Assembly: GCF_000478175.1 (NCBI RefSeq)
Contig: NZ_KI515776.1
Location: forward strand, 329,451-393,450
Source of the DNA: Corynebacterium sp. KPL1814
GTDB taxonomy: Bacteria; Actinomycetota; Actinomycetes; Mycobacteriales; Mycobacteriaceae
Length of the DNA stretch: 64,000 nucleotides
Direction of reading: 5' to 3'
This document shows, in pieces, positions 21,149 to 30,110 of the stretch. Position numbers and translations under genes: made by a program. The notes under the pieces are model-generated. The model worked only from the letters and a program-made list of their open reading frames with translations, was not told the DNA's origin and ran no database searches. The number at the start of each line of letters is the position of its first letter. Within the stretch, counting starts at the first letter, position 1.

Positions 21149-21187
21149 GGCACCGCAGCGTTCTCCAAGAAGGAGGACCGCGGTGCC
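21149..21187. terminator. Hairpin terminator between lpd and ramB
   Basis: GGCACCGC (21149-21156) pairs with GCGGTGCC (21180-21187). The inside is also paired (GTTCTCC with GGAGGAC). A short T-rich run follows on the + strand; it probably ends both convergent transcripts. Confidence 0.65.
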
Positions 21188-21216
21188 GTTTCTCTATACG
21201 CGGCTAAAAAGACCAG

Positions 21217-22626
21217 CTAGTAAGGCGCGACCGCCGAGCGGTGGACATCGATATTGATCGCCTCGTTGATGGGCGGGAAGGCACGCTGCGAGCAGTTTTC
21301 GCGGGCGCAGGTGCGACACCCTGGTCCGATGGGGGTAGCGGCGTGGAGATTGGTGAGGTCGAGGCCCTCCGCATAGACCGTGCGATCGGCGTGTCGGGCC
21401 TCGCAGCCCAGCCCAATGGCGAAGAGCTTATTGGTATCGCCGTAGCGGCCTTGATGGTGCTGCACGGCGCGGGAAATCCACAGGTAGTTGCGGCCATCGG
21501 GCATCTGCGCGAGCTGGCGCGAAATGACCCCTGGGCGGGTGAAGGTCTCGTAGACATTCCACAGCGGGCAGGTGCCGCCGTTATTGGAAAAGTGCACGCC
21601 GGTAGCGGATTGCCGCTTGGACATATTGCCGGCGCGATCCACGCGCACGAAGGTAAACGGAACGCCGCGCAGGTTATCGCGCTGCAGGGTGGAGAGCCGG
21701 GATGCGACTGTCTCATATCCCACGCCGAAGACCTGGCACAGATACTCCACGTCGTAGCCGGCGCGCTCAGCCTCGCTGTGCATCATGGCATAGGGCATGA
21801 GTGTGGCGGCTGCAAAGTAGCTGGCCAAGCCGCGTTGGGCCAAGCTGCGGGAGGCATCAGAGGTAAAGGGCTCATCGGCCACGAGCGCGGAGATCTGATC
21901 TTGGGCCTCGAGCAGCCCGAGCTCGGCGGCCATGCGGAAGGCGCGTTGGCCCTCGCTCAGGCGCGAGGCGAGCGTGAACTGCCCGCTCTCGCGGTCAAAG
22001 CGGTGCAGCGTGCCATCCATTTGCGCCGTCAGCTCGATTTCTACGCCGTGTTCCTCGCGCAGCCGGTTTGCCAGCGCCTGCTCGGTATCGCGAATCCCGA
22101 ACCCGGAAACGCCGAGGTCACCGGCAAGTTCCTCCGCGTGATGGTCCAGCCCGTTCAGGTAATTCTGCCGGGCATAGAAGAAGTCGCGCACCTCATCGTG
22201 CGGCATGGATAAGGCGGCTGCGCTTTCCGATGTCCTCCTCGTATCCGTAGCCAGCGATAGCTTATCGCGCACATTGCGGTAGCGGCGGTGAACATCGACA
22301 AGCGTGCGGGCGACGGTGGGGTGGTTATATACCAATTCCGATAGCTCCTGGAGCTCTACCGGGGAGGGGCATAGCTCCTTGTCTTGGATGACGTCCTGGA
22401 TCTCTGCGAGGAGGCGGGAATCATCATCGCGGGAGAAAAACGTGGCGTCCACGCCAAAGACCTCGGTAATGCGCAGGAGAACCGGCACGGTCAGCGGGCG
22501 GACGTCGTGTTCAATCTGGTTGACGTAACTGGCGGAAAGGCCGAGGGTGCCAGCTAGGGAGGCTTGGCTGAGATCGCGTTCACGGCGAAGCTGGCGAAGG
22601 CGAGAGCCCACATACGTCTTACTCAT
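21217..22626 (-). CDS. ramB: RamB-family transcriptional regulator (XRE / short-chain fatty acyl type)
   Basis: 469 residues. Residues 8-62 form an XRE helix-turn-helix ([35 protein letters not shown]). The middle is an IrrE-like domain (about 170-310). The C-terminal domain carries clustered cysteines (GGTCPLW and [19 protein letters not shown]), as in short-chain fatty acyl-CoA responsive regulators. In C. glutamicum RamB represses acetate and TCA-cycle genes and is encoded between lpd and sdhCAB, exactly as here. It is divergent from sdhC across a 372-base gap with two AAA(G/A)TTTG-like sites that could be its own operators. Confidence 0.94.
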   Translation of the reverse strand: MSKTYVGSRLRQLRRERDLSQASLAGTLGLSASYVNQIEHDVRPLTVPVLLRITEVFGVDATFFSRDDDSRLLAEIQDVIQDKELCPSPVELQELSELVYNHPTVARTLVDVHRRYRNVRDKLSLATDTRRTSESAAALSMPHDEVRDFFYARQNYLNGLDHHAEELAGDLGVSGFGIRDTEQALANRLREEHGVEIELTAQMDGTLHRFDRESGQFTLASRLSEGQRAFRMAAELGLLEAQDQISALVADEPFTSDASRSLAQRGLASYFAAATLMPYAMMHSEAERAGYDVEYLCQVFGVGYETVASRLSTLQRDNLRGVPFTFVRVDRAGNMSKRQSATGVHFSNNGGTCPLWNVYETFTRPGVISRQLAQMPDGRNYLWISRAVQHHQGRYGDTNKLFAIGLGCEARHADRTVYAEGLDLTNLHAATPIGPGCRTCARENCSQRAFPPINEAINIDVHRSAVAPY

Positions 22627-22998
22627 GCGCCAAAGATTACTAGTAGAAAGCGCGGCTGTGCATCTTTATGGCGAAAATTTTGTGAAGACTCTTCGCTACC
22701 TGGACACCGGGTTTGTGGGGTTTCATGCGAAAGTTTGACACATAAAGGGGTGGGGTAATCACTCGCGTAACACGGAGTGGCGAAGCTCACAGTTTGGATC
22801 ATAAATACGAAACATCTGTATTGCGGAAATGAAGGCATCCAAGGTGACAGCGTTTTCATATTCTTCTTATCAGGATACCCTTACCTAAAAGATCTCACTG
22901 CCTAGTCATGCTTGCGAACCGGGAGTAAATAACCGCTCGAAAATAACTAGTAACCAGCGGTTAAGCCCGGTTAAGGTGAGTATGACTATGGAGGTGTC
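22627..22998. other. ramB/sdhC divergent control region
   Basis: 372 bases with no gene. Seen inside: AAAATTTTGTGAAG at 22674-22687 and AAAGTTTGACA at 22730-22740, both close to RamB-type sites; AGTGG-N6-TCACA at 22776-22791, an imperfect GlxR-like dyad with one perfect half; and a DtxR-like 19-mer at 22870-22888. TATGACT at 22980 could be a -10 box for sdhC. All assignments are by eye. Confidence 0.5.
22870..22888 (-). promoter_or_regulatory. Candidate DtxR (iron regulator) box upstream of sdhC
   Basis: Read on the minus strand it is TTAGGTAAGGGTATCCTGA, matching about 15 of 19 positions of the corynebacterial DtxR consensus TTAGGTTAGGCTAACCTAA, including both outer TTAGGT and CCT cores. 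It lies 110 bases before the sdhC start. Confidence 0.5.
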
Positions 22999-23754
22999 AT
23001 GACTTTAAGAAATCCGGACCGTGAGGCAATCGCTCACGGCCACATCACTAATGAACCAATTCGTCAGAATCCTGGAACGCCATCGTGGGTACTGAAGCTC
23101 ATCATGGCCGTCACCGGCTTGCTCTTTGCGCTTTTTGTGGTCGGTCACATGGCCGGCAACCTGAAGCTGTACATGCCGGCACACAACGGTGAGCCCGCCC
23201 TGGATGAGTACGGCGAGTTTCTGCGCTCTATGGGTGAACCGCTGCTGCCGCACGGCTCTGCCCTGTGGGTCATCCGCATCGTGCTGATCGTGGCAATCCT
23301 TGCCCACATCTACGGTGCCTTTACCTTGGCTTCCCGCTCCAAGGCATCCCGCGGCAAGTTCAAGCGCACCAACCTGATGGGTGGCCTGGATTCCTTCGCC
23401 ACCAAGTCCATGCTGGTAACCGGTGTAGTGCTGCTGCTCTTCATCATCTTCCACTTGCTGGACCTCACCTTGGGCGTACAGCCGGTGGCTCCAGAGGCCT
23501 TCGTTGAAGGTTCTGTCAAGGCCAATATGATCGAAACCTTTAGCCGTTGGCCGGTCACCATCTTCTACGTGCTGGCAATGTGCTGCCTCTTCCTGCACCT
23601 GACCCACGGCATCCGCCTTGCCGCATCTGACCTGGGTATCACCGGTGCAAAATGGCGTCAGACCTTCTTGGTCTTGGCGTACATCATCCCGGCCGTTGTA
23701 TGCATCGGCAACATCGTTATGCCTTTGTCCGTTGCCCTGGGCTTGGTCAGCTAA
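22999..23754 (+). CDS. sdhC: Succinate dehydrogenase cytochrome b subunit
   Basis: 251-residue diheme-type membrane anchor (Bacillus-type SdhC). Five membrane segments are visible, about 30-52 (VLKLIMAVTGLLFALFVVGH), 90-110, 130-155, 180-205 and 220-245. Candidate heme histidines are in VVGHMAGN, ILAHIYG, IFHLLDL and LHLTHGI. It anchors SdhAB and passes electrons to menaquinone. ATG 22999 follows GGAGGTGTC. It leads the sdhCAB operon, 15 bases before sdhA. Confidence 0.95.
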   Translation: MTLRNPDREAIAHGHITNEPIRQNPGTPSWVLKLIMAVTGLLFALFVVGHMAGNLKLYMPAHNGEPALDEYGEFLRSMGEPLLPHGSALWVIRIVLIVAILAHIYGAFTLASRSKASRGKFKRTNLMGGLDSFATKSMLVTGVVLLLFIIFHLLDLTLGVQPVAPEAFVEGSVKANMIETFSRWPVTIFYVLAMCCLFLHLTHGIRLAASDLGITGAKWRQTFLVLAYIIPAVVCIGNIVMPLSVALGLVS

Positions 23755-23769
23755 AGGAGATAGGAACCC

Positions 23770-25785
23770 ATGACTACTACTGAACTCAAGCGTGAACACC
23801 CCAACTTCTCGCACCCAAAGTCCATCGTTGAGGGCGTCTCCGCTGGTAATATCCTGGAATCCCAGGAACCGCACGGCGTGCCGATGAAGGATATGTGGTC
23901 TCACCACGTTGACCACATGAACCTGGTCTCCCCACTGAACCGCCGCAAGTTCGAGGTCCTCGTCGTAGGTACCGGCTTGTCCGCGGGTGCTGCTGCGGCA
24001 GCTCTCGGTGAATTAGGCTACGGCGTCAAGGTCTTTACCTACCACGACTCCCCGCGCCGCGCGCACTCCATTGCCGCGCAGGGTGGTGTCAACGCATCCC
24101 GCGCCAAGAAGGTAGATAACGACTCCGCGTACCGCCACACCAAGGACACCGTGAAGGGCGGCGACTACCGCTGCCGCGAGTCCGACTGCTGGCGCCTGGC
24201 CAACGAGTCCGTTCGCGTTATTGACCACATGAACGCCATCGGCGCCCCGTTCGCCCGTGAGTACGGCGGCACCCTGGCCACCCGTTCCTTCGGTGGTGTG
24301 CAGGTCTCCCGTACCTACTACACCCGTGGCCAAACAGGTCAGCAGCTGCAGCTGTCCACGACCTCGGCACTGTACCGTCAGATCGGCCTGGGCAATGTGG
24401 AGCTTTTTGCCCACAACGATATGCAGGACATCATCACCTACGATGACAACGGCAAGAAGCGCGCGGGCGGCATTGTTACCCGCAACCTGATTACCGGTGA
24501 GCTCAAGGCCTTCACAGGCCACGCCGTCATCCTGGGTACCGGTGGTTACGGCAACGTTTACCACATGTCCACCCTGGCAAAGAACTCCAACGCCAGCGCC
24601 ATGATGCGCGCTTATGACAAGGGCGCTTACTTGGCTTCCCCGGCGTTCGTGCAGTTCCACCCAACGGGCCTGCCGGTCAACTCCGACTGGCAGTCCAAGA
24701 CCATTTTGATGTCGGAGTCCCTGCGTAACGATGGCCGCATCTGGTCCCCCAAGGAAGAGGGCGATGACCGCGACCCGAACAGCATTCCGGAGGAAGAGCG
24801 CGACTACTTCTTGGAGCGCCGCTACCCGGCCTTCGGTAACCTGGTTCCCCGCGACGTTGCTTCCCGTGCAATTTCCCAGCAGATCAACAAGGGCCTGGGT
24901 GTTGGACCTCTGAAGAACTCGGTCTACCTTGACTTCCGCGATGCCATCGAGCGTCTGGGCAAAGACAAGATCCGCGAGCGTTACTCCAACCTCATTCAGA
25001 TGTATGAAGAGGCCATTGGTGAGTCCGCCTACGAGACCCCAATGCGCATTGCTCCTACCTGCCACTTCACCATGGGTGGCCTGTGGACCGACTTCAATGA
25101 GATGACCTCTATTGACGGCCTGTTTGCCGCCGGTGAGTGCTCTTGGACCTACCACGGTGCTAACCGCCTTGGTGCTAACTCCCTGCTTTCGGCTTCCGTC
25201 GACGGCTGGTTCACCCTGCCGTTTACCATCCCGAACTACTTGGCTGACCACCTCAACGAGGACAAGCTGGCCGAGGATTCCGCTGAGGCACAGGAAGCCG
25301 TGCAGAAGTCCCAGGAGCGCATCGACAAGCTGATGCAGGTCCAAGGCGACGACCCGCACGGTCCGTCCCACTACCACCGCCAGCTGGGTGACCTGCTGTA
25401 CTTCGGCTGCGGTGTGTCCCGTAACGTCGAGGACCTGAAGGACACCATCGAGAAGATCCGCGCGGTGCGCGATGACTTCTGGAAGAACGTCCGCATCCCT
25501 GGTGAGGCGAATGACATGAACCAAGTTCTGGAATACGGCCTGCGCGTTGCCGATTACCTGGACCTGGGTGAGCTCATGTGCATCGACGCCCTTGACCGCG
25601 ATGAGTCTTGCGGCGCTCACTTCCGCGAAGATCACCTTTCTGAAGAAGGCGAAGCCGAGCGTGACGATGAGAACTGGTGCTTCGTTTCCGCCTGGGAGCC
25701 GGGCGCGAACAAGAACGAGTTCATCCGCCACGCAGAACCCCTGTACTTTGACTCGATCCCGCTGATGACAAGGAACTACAAGTAA
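23770..25785 (+). CDS. sdhA: Succinate dehydrogenase flavoprotein subunit
   Basis: 671 residues. It oxidises succinate to fumarate on covalently bound FAD. The FAD loop is VVGTGLSAGAAAAALGELG. The covalent FAD histidine is in RRAHSIAAQGGVN. The substrate/catalytic region includes the AFVQFHPTGLP block and RIAPTCHFTMGG, and the ANRLGANSLL motif is near residue 460. GGAGATAGG precedes the ATG. Its TAA overlaps the sdhB ATG by one base, so SdhA and SdhB are made together. Confidence 0.97.
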   Translation: MTTTELKREHPNFSHPKSIVEGVSAGNILESQEPHGVPMKDMWSHHVDHMNLVSPLNRRKFEVLVVGTGLSAGAAAAALGELGYGVKVFTYHDSPRRAHSIAAQGGVNASRAKKVDNDSAYRHTKDTVKGGDYRCRESDCWRLANESVRVIDHMNAIGAPFAREYGGTLATRSFGGVQVSRTYYTRGQTGQQLQLSTTSALYRQIGLGNVELFAHNDMQDIITYDDNGKKRAGGIVTRNLITGELKAFTGHAVILGTGGYGNVYHMSTLAKNSNASAMMRAYDKGAYLASPAFVQFHPTGLPVNSDWQSKTILMSESLRNDGRIWSPKEEGDDRDPNSIPEEERDYFLERRYPAFGNLVPRDVASRAISQQINKGLGVGPLKNSVYLDFRDAIERLGKDKIRERYSNLIQMYEEAIGESAYETPMRIAPTCHFTMGGLWTDFNEMTSIDGLFAAGECSWTYHGANRLGANSLLSASVDGWFTLPFTIPNYLADHLNEDKLAEDSAEAQEAVQKSQERIDKLMQVQGDDPHGPSHYHRQLGDLLYFGCGVSRNVEDLKDTIEKIRAVRDDFWKNVRIPGEANDMNQVLEYGLRVADYLDLGELMCIDALDRDESCGAHFREDHLSEEGEAERDDENWCFVSAWEPGANKNEFIRHAEPLYFDSIPLMTRNYK

Positions 25786-26534
25786 TGAAATTGACACTTG
25801 AGATCTGGCGTCAAGCCGGACCCACCCAGGAAGGTAAATTCGAAACCGTCCAGGTGGATGATGCCTCCGAGCAGATGTCCATTCTGGAGCTATTGGACCA
25901 CGTCAACGACGGCTACATTGAGCGCGGCGAAGAGCCTTTCGCTTTCGCCTCTGACTGCCGCGAGGGCATCTGCGGTACCTGTGGTTTGACCGTCAACGGC
26001 CGCCCACACGGCCCGGGCCAGAACACCCCTGCCTGCCAGCAGCGCCTGTTCAACTTCAACGATGGCGACACCATTCAGCTGGAGCCATTCCGTTCCGCTG
26101 CGTACCCCGTTATCAAGGACATGGTGGTTGACCGCTCCGCACTGGACCACGTGATGGAGCAGGGCGGTTACGTATCCATGGACGCCGGTACCGCCCCGGA
26201 CGCCGATACCATGCACATCAACCACGAGACCGCCGAGTACTCGCTGGATCACGCTGCCTGCATTGGTTGCGGTGCCTGCGTTGCTGCCTGCCCGAACGGT
26301 GCGGCACACCTGTTCACCGGTGCCAAGCTGGTTCACCTGTCCATGATGCCGCTGGGTAAGGAAGAGCGCGGTAGCCGCGCCCGCAACATGGTTGCTGATT
26401 TGGAATCCAACTTCGGCCACTGCTCCCTCTACGGTGAGTGTGCCGATGTCTGCCCGGCTGGCGTCCCACTGACCGCAGTATCTGCCGTTACCCGCGAACG
26501 TGCACGTGCTGCTTTCCGTGGCAAGGACGACTAA
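25785..26534 (+). CDS. sdhB: Succinate dehydrogenase iron-sulfur subunit
   Basis: 249 residues. An N-terminal plant-type [2Fe-2S] ferredoxin domain has CREGICGTCG and a later cysteine in TPACQQRL. The C-terminal bacterial ferredoxin domain has CIGCGACVAACPNG and CSLYGECADVCPAGVP for the [4Fe-4S] and [3Fe-4S] clusters. It carries electrons from SdhA to the membrane subunit. Start ATG overlaps the sdhA stop. Confidence 0.97.
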   Translation: MKLTLEIWRQAGPTQEGKFETVQVDDASEQMSILELLDHVNDGYIERGEEPFAFASDCREGICGTCGLTVNGRPHGPGQNTPACQQRLFNFNDGDTIQLEPFRSAAYPVIKDMVVDRSALDHVMEQGGYVSMDAGTAPDADTMHINHETAEYSLDHAACIGCGACVAACPNGAAHLFTGAKLVHLSMMPLGKEERGSRARNMVADLESNFGHCSLYGECADVCPAGVPLTAVSAVTRERARAAFRGKDD

Positions 26535-26590
26535 GCTAGAGTTATTCCGTAGGAATACTAGGAACGAGAGAAAGACAGAAAGACTCAGCC

Positions 26591-26965
26591 ATGAGCGATA
26601 ACACCCACGTAGTTGCTGACTACCAGAGCGAAACGTATCCGGAGTTCTCCGGCAAGATTCAGGACAACTACATCGAAGGCTACGACCCAGTATCCTTCGC
26701 AGCTCCTCACTCTTCCCTTCTCCGCACTTCCACGTGGATCGGCATGGGTTTGATCTTGTCTTGCCTGCCGGCAGCCGGCATCCTCATCTGGGGCCTCGGC
26801 GTCTGGGATACCCCACTGGGCACCGCAGGTGATGGCAACTACAGCCTGACCATCGCCATCGGCGTCATTTCCCTGGTTGTGGTGGCCATCGCCGCCGCCG
26901 GCACCATCCACTATGGACGCCGTTTCTACCGCCAGTACCGCAAGGAAACCGGCCGAGTTAACTAA
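26591..26965 (+). CDS. Conserved small membrane protein downstream of sdhCAB
   Basis: 124 residues. Two membrane segments, about 48-70 (WIGMGLILSCLPAAGILIW) and 85-107 (LTIAIGVISLVVVAIAAAG), follow a 45-residue hydrophilic N-terminus and end in a basic tail. A gene of this type follows sdhB in other corynebacteria; function is unknown. It lies 56 bases after sdhB and ends in front of a very strong terminator, so it is probably the last gene of the sdh transcript. The accessory island begins just after. Confidence 0.8.
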   Translation: MSDNTHVVADYQSETYPEFSGKIQDNYIEGYDPVSFAAPHSSLLRTSTWIGMGLILSCLPAAGILIWGLGVWDTPLGTAGDGNYSLTIAIGVISLVVVAIAAAGTIHYGRRFYRQYRKETGRVN

Positions 26966-27014
26966 GGCGCACGCCTAGTTCAGGCAACGTCTCAGTTTCT
27001 GTACTGACTCCACA

Positions 27015-27061
27015 CAACCCCCGCCTCCAGCGCATGTGACCCATGCGGGAGGCGGGGGTTG
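27015..27061 (+). terminator. Very strong terminator ending the sdh locus
   Basis: CAACCCCCGCCTCC (27015-27028) pairs perfectly with GGAGGCGGGGGTTG (27048-27061), 14 bp, with an inner CGCATG/CATGCG stem. It is followed by CTTGTGCTT. Confidence 0.85.
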
Positions 27062-27145
27062 CTTGTGCTTATTACAGACAGGAGGGCAGGAGCCATGCGC
27101 TTGCCGATGCCCCTGAGTACCCCACGCCCCGCACCTGCTCGAGGT

Positions 27146-27308
27146 TGAACTGCCCCCTATTTGCTGGACCCCTGATATCCGGGCCAGTCGGACTGGAAAG
27201 AAAGGTAATCTACCACCATGTCTAGGTACTCCGAACAGTTCAGACGCGATGCTGTGGCCCTTTGTGAGAACAATGAGGATGGGCCCGACCCCGGCACACC
27301 CACTTTCC
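27146..27308 (+). mobile_element. IS3-family remnant with the start of orfA and both ends
   Basis: The stretch after 27146 (TGAACTGCCCCCTATTTG, then TGGACCCCTGATATCC) parallels the left end of the larger copy at 33300-33350. ATG 27219 opens orfA (MSRYSEQFRRDAVALCENNE), which is cut after about 21 codons and joins GGGCCCGACCCC at 27281, the right-end sequence of the same element. So nearly the whole transposase has been deleted between the two ends. Confidence 0.7.
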
Positions 27309-27365
27309 AAGGCAGGATTAATTTATAATAGTAACAAGACTCTATCCTGCTTAGATTGGAAGCTT

Positions 27366-28594
27366 ATGCGAAGGGAAATACTTGCGCTAGGATTATCAGT
27401 GTCAGTAAGCATGCTCATGTTGTCTTCTTGCTCTCGCGATGATGGCAACAATGCGCAAGAGATAAATTCACTGAGGAAGTGATGGATATGGGCGAAAAAG
27501 AAAGTGTAGTAGCCAGCAAGGTGGGCGTAGAGAAAGACCTTGTAGGCAAGATTGTCGAGATAGAAGAAGTAACTGCGGATGAAATAATTTCAGTGCCGAA
27601 AGGTGCTAAGAGCTATAAAGTCAGTTACGGTGCAAAAAACGCTTATGGTCAGCCTATCCTGTCAACAGGTTTGGTCACCCTGCCGAACGGGACTGAGCCC
27701 GAAAAGGGGTGGCCTGTACTGAGCTGGGCGCATGGGACGACTGGGTTGGCAAAGAAGTGTGCGCCCTCGGAAGCGGATGCAACGCATCCAGATCGTGAAG
27801 CGCTGCAGCTTGTCGCTCAGAGCTATCTTCAGACTTGGTTGGATAAAGGGTTTGCTGTCATTCAACCAGACTACGAAGGTCTCGGAACGGTAGGTTCTGG
27901 TACATATATGGATCGCCACTCCTTGGCTTCAGCCGTCAATGAGATGGTCCGTGCCACCCGCTCGGAGTTTTCTTTTGCTGATACATGGTACAACTCCGGG
28001 TGGAGCCAAGGGGGATTTGCTGCTGTTTCTGCAGCCTCTGCAGCTGATGTCCCATCGGGGCTCCAGGAGACGTTTGCTATTGCTCCGGGTGATACACAAA
28101 TTCCTGGCGGTAAGGAAGCTGCGGATCTTGCTAAGACCCTCATCTCTGATGCTGATGAGAAGAGCGTGGCATACAGTGCATACGTGATTCGTGGAGCAAT
28201 GAACTTCAACTCGGAGATAAAGGCTGAAGATCTCCTCAGTGATAGTGGTAGGAAGCTCATGGAACAAGCCTCTGAAAAGTGTCTTACCGCTTTAAAGGAG
28301 GAGAATACAACTCCGGGCAAGGATGTATTTGCCCCGGATGCGAACCTAGACTCGCTCGTTGATCACCTCAACGCAAATTCAATGATTAATATGAAACCTT
28401 CTACACCAGTGAAGATTTTCATTAGTGAAGATGATGAAGTGATTAACTACGACATCATCTCAGACTCGGCAGGAAAACTGGCCGATGGGGACGGTACCCA
28501 GGTAGAAGTCATTGAGCACAAAGGGGAGTCACATCGAGATATGGTTCGCCGTGCTGTTGAAGATCAGAAGCCTTTCGTTAGTGCTCTGCGATAG
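27366..28594 (+). pseudogene. Secretory-lipase-type lipoprotein, frameshifted
   Basis: ATG 27366 begins a lipoprotein signal (MRREILALGLSVSVSMLMLS then the lipobox SSC), which stops at 27483. The alpha/beta-hydrolase body continues in the next frame to 28594 and is open back to 27443 (reading RDKFTEEVMDMGEK), so one indel between 27443 and 27481 separates export signal and enzyme. The body has SWAHGTTGLAKKC, the nucleophile elbow SGWSQGGFAA and a late catalytic region VIEHKGESHRDMV, as in the secretory lipase (LIP) family. A GTG at 27479 could start a cytoplasmic body, but without the signal it is probably not functional. Composition is AT-richer than the backbone. Confidence 0.75.
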
Positions 28595-28663
28595 ATGCAA
28601 TAGATCTGTATCTCCTGCAAATAGTAAAAACAGCAGGTGGGCTGACAATACATTGAGCCCGTG

Positions 28664-28734
28664 TCCCTGTAAACCGCTCCCCATTAGTTAGACTGGGAAA
28701 TTAGTTGTCAATTAATGGAGAGCGGTTGTACGGG
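28664..28734. repeat. Imperfect 25-bp inverted repeat, possible abutting IS tips
   Basis: The left arm contains AACCGCTCCCCATTAGTT and the right arm, read in reverse, AACCGCTCTCCATTAATT. An AT-rich 20-base centre separates them. It resembles two insertion-sequence tips facing each other, of a family I do not recognise. Confidence 0.45.
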
Positions 28735-28799
28735 TGCGTAAGGTCCATCAGCTTCCTGTGTGTCTATGACCACCGAACTGGGTACTCGCCTCAGGTGGA

Positions 28800-28841
28800 G
28801 GGCCCGATCTCCGAAAAGTGAGCACATCGGGGGTCGGGCCC
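28800..28841. mobile_element. Solo palindromic IS3-type end
   Basis: GGGCCCGATCTCCG (28800-28813) faces CGGGGGTCGGGCCC (28828-28841), with AAAAGTGAGCACAT between. The same layout occurs at 29359-29400 and at the outer ends of the two large IS3 copies. Confidence 0.6.
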
Positions 28842-28952
28842 TTGAGAGAGGCCCATGACGACCTATGACGATGCGATATAAACTTTTCCTAAGGGCTATG
28901 TTTTCTGCCCTATAGCAAACTCACATATGGGTCGGCATAAGGCCCGTCTGGC

Positions 28953-29358
28953 TTAGTTCTCGAACTCGTTCTTCAAGGCCAAACCGTGGACGGACATGTT
29001 GTGCATCGTCTTTTTGCGAATGAAGCCGTGATGTTCGACGGTGGCGTTGAAATCAACCATGGGACGCGCCCACCCTGAGGTGGACATCGCGCACGTGCGA
29101 TAGGTCTGATACAGGTCCCTGGCACGCTCAGACAGGTGCTCGTCGACGGCGCAGTGGGCGTCGAGGAACTGGGCGAACCAGTTATTCTCCTCCTGATATG
29201 CACTCGATGCAGCCACCACCCGTGCCGGTGGTGTGAGGTGATAGTCCTCGGAATGGATGAGGCACGCGCCCTCCATAATTCAGGCAAGAATCGCCGCGCC
29301 AGCTTCCTTGCAGAGGTAGTCGGCATAGTTCTTGATGTCGCTGTTGCCGTCAATTTTG
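28953..29358 (-). pseudogene. C-terminal remnant of a phage/plasmid P4-type primase-helicase
   Basis: Reading leftwards from 29358 the frame gives KIDGNSDIKNYADYLCKEAG, then a TGA where the family has Trp (LA*IMEGACLIHSEDYH), and then runs to 28953. The sequence corresponds to the C-terminus of D5/P4-type primases found in phages and integrative plasmids. The rest of the gene is missing: an IS end begins at 29359 directly upstream. It marks the region as an old integrated element. Confidence 0.65.
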
Positions 29359-30110
29359 GGGCCCGACCCCCGGCGTGTCCACTTTTCGGGGGTCGGGCCC
29401 GCCCCGGCGTATGCCCCGGTCAACCACAAGAAGGTCGCACGAATTATGAAAGCCATGGGGCTTAGAGGCTTTACAAAACGGCGTCGATGCATCACTACCA
29501 GGCGCAAACCTGGTCACCGTGTCATGCCGGATGTACTAGGCCCGCTTATTCACAGCCAACGAGCCGGACCGTGTGTATGTAGGCGACATTACCTACCTGC
29601 CGTGTAAGGGTGGCAAGAACATGTATGTGGCTACAGTCATTGACACTTCATTCACGCAAACTTGCAGGTTATGCACTCGCAGACCACATGCGTGTCTTAT
29701 TGGTCATCGATGCTCTAGCCCACGCACACGGTGTGCGTGGCAGTCTTGACGGGGCTATATTCCATTCCGATCACGGCAGCGTGTACACCTCACAAGCCTT
29801 TAGAAACTATTGCTCGTCGTTGGGTGTGCGCCAGTCCATGACAGCGGTAGGAACTAGTGCCGATAATGCCCTGGCAGAGTCGTTTAACGTTACTTTAAAG
29901 CGGGAAGTGCTGCGTGATCGGAAAGTCTTTGACAATCCCATTATCTGCCGGCAGGAAGTCTTTAGGTGGTGCATGCGCTTGTAACACGCGCCGGCGACAC
30001 TCGTGGTGCAACCTTCTAGCTCCCGATGACTTCGAAGCACTCACATCAGCTACACTGACCAAAGCAGCATAGCTAACCCCCGACGTGTCCACTGTCCGGG
30101 GGTCAGGCCC
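29359..30110 (+). mobile_element. Degenerate IS3-family copy A (left arm of the inverted pair)
   Basis: It starts with a palindromic end, GGGCCCGACCCCCG (29359-29372) facing CGGGGGTCGGGCCC (29387-29400), then joins the middle of orfB at 29405. OrfB fragments are readable in several frames: VNHKKVARIMKAMGLRGFTK, RVYVGDITYLPCKGGKNMY, the core HSDHGSVYTS with ALAESFNVTLKRE, and RRRHSWCNLLAPDDFEAL, so the DDE integrase core is present but broken by at least two frameshifts. The right tip TGTCCGGGGGTCAGGCCC ends at 30110. Bases 29405-30110 match copy B (32451-33156) in reverse orientation over an identical length. Confidence 0.85.
29405..30110 (+). repeat. 706-bp inverted repeat, left arm
   Basis: Every segment I compared by eye with 32451-33156 on the opposite strand is identical, including the shared frameshifts and the 124-codon open stretch at 29610-29984. 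Confidence 0.85.

Larger units (their letters stand above)
28595..28952. other. Island spacer with inverted repeats and an isolated IS end
   Basis: 358 bases without a gene. It holds an imperfect 25-bp inverted repeat (28664-28689 with 28710-28734) and a solo palindromic IS end (28800-28841). The remaining sequence has no coding signal I can recognise. Confidence 0.5.

Noticed and set aside
24013..25797. 594-codon open frame opposite sdhA
   Set aside because: Antisense shadow of sdhA with Val/Leu-rich nonsense composition.
27366..27500. Programmed frameshift joining lipase signal and body
   Set aside because: No slippery run with a following pseudoknot or stop context is visible; simple indel decay is more likely in this island.
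29610..29984. 124-codon frame as a stand-alone gene (and its twin at 32577-32951)
   Set aside because: It is the middle of a frameshifted IS3 orfB, not an independent gene.
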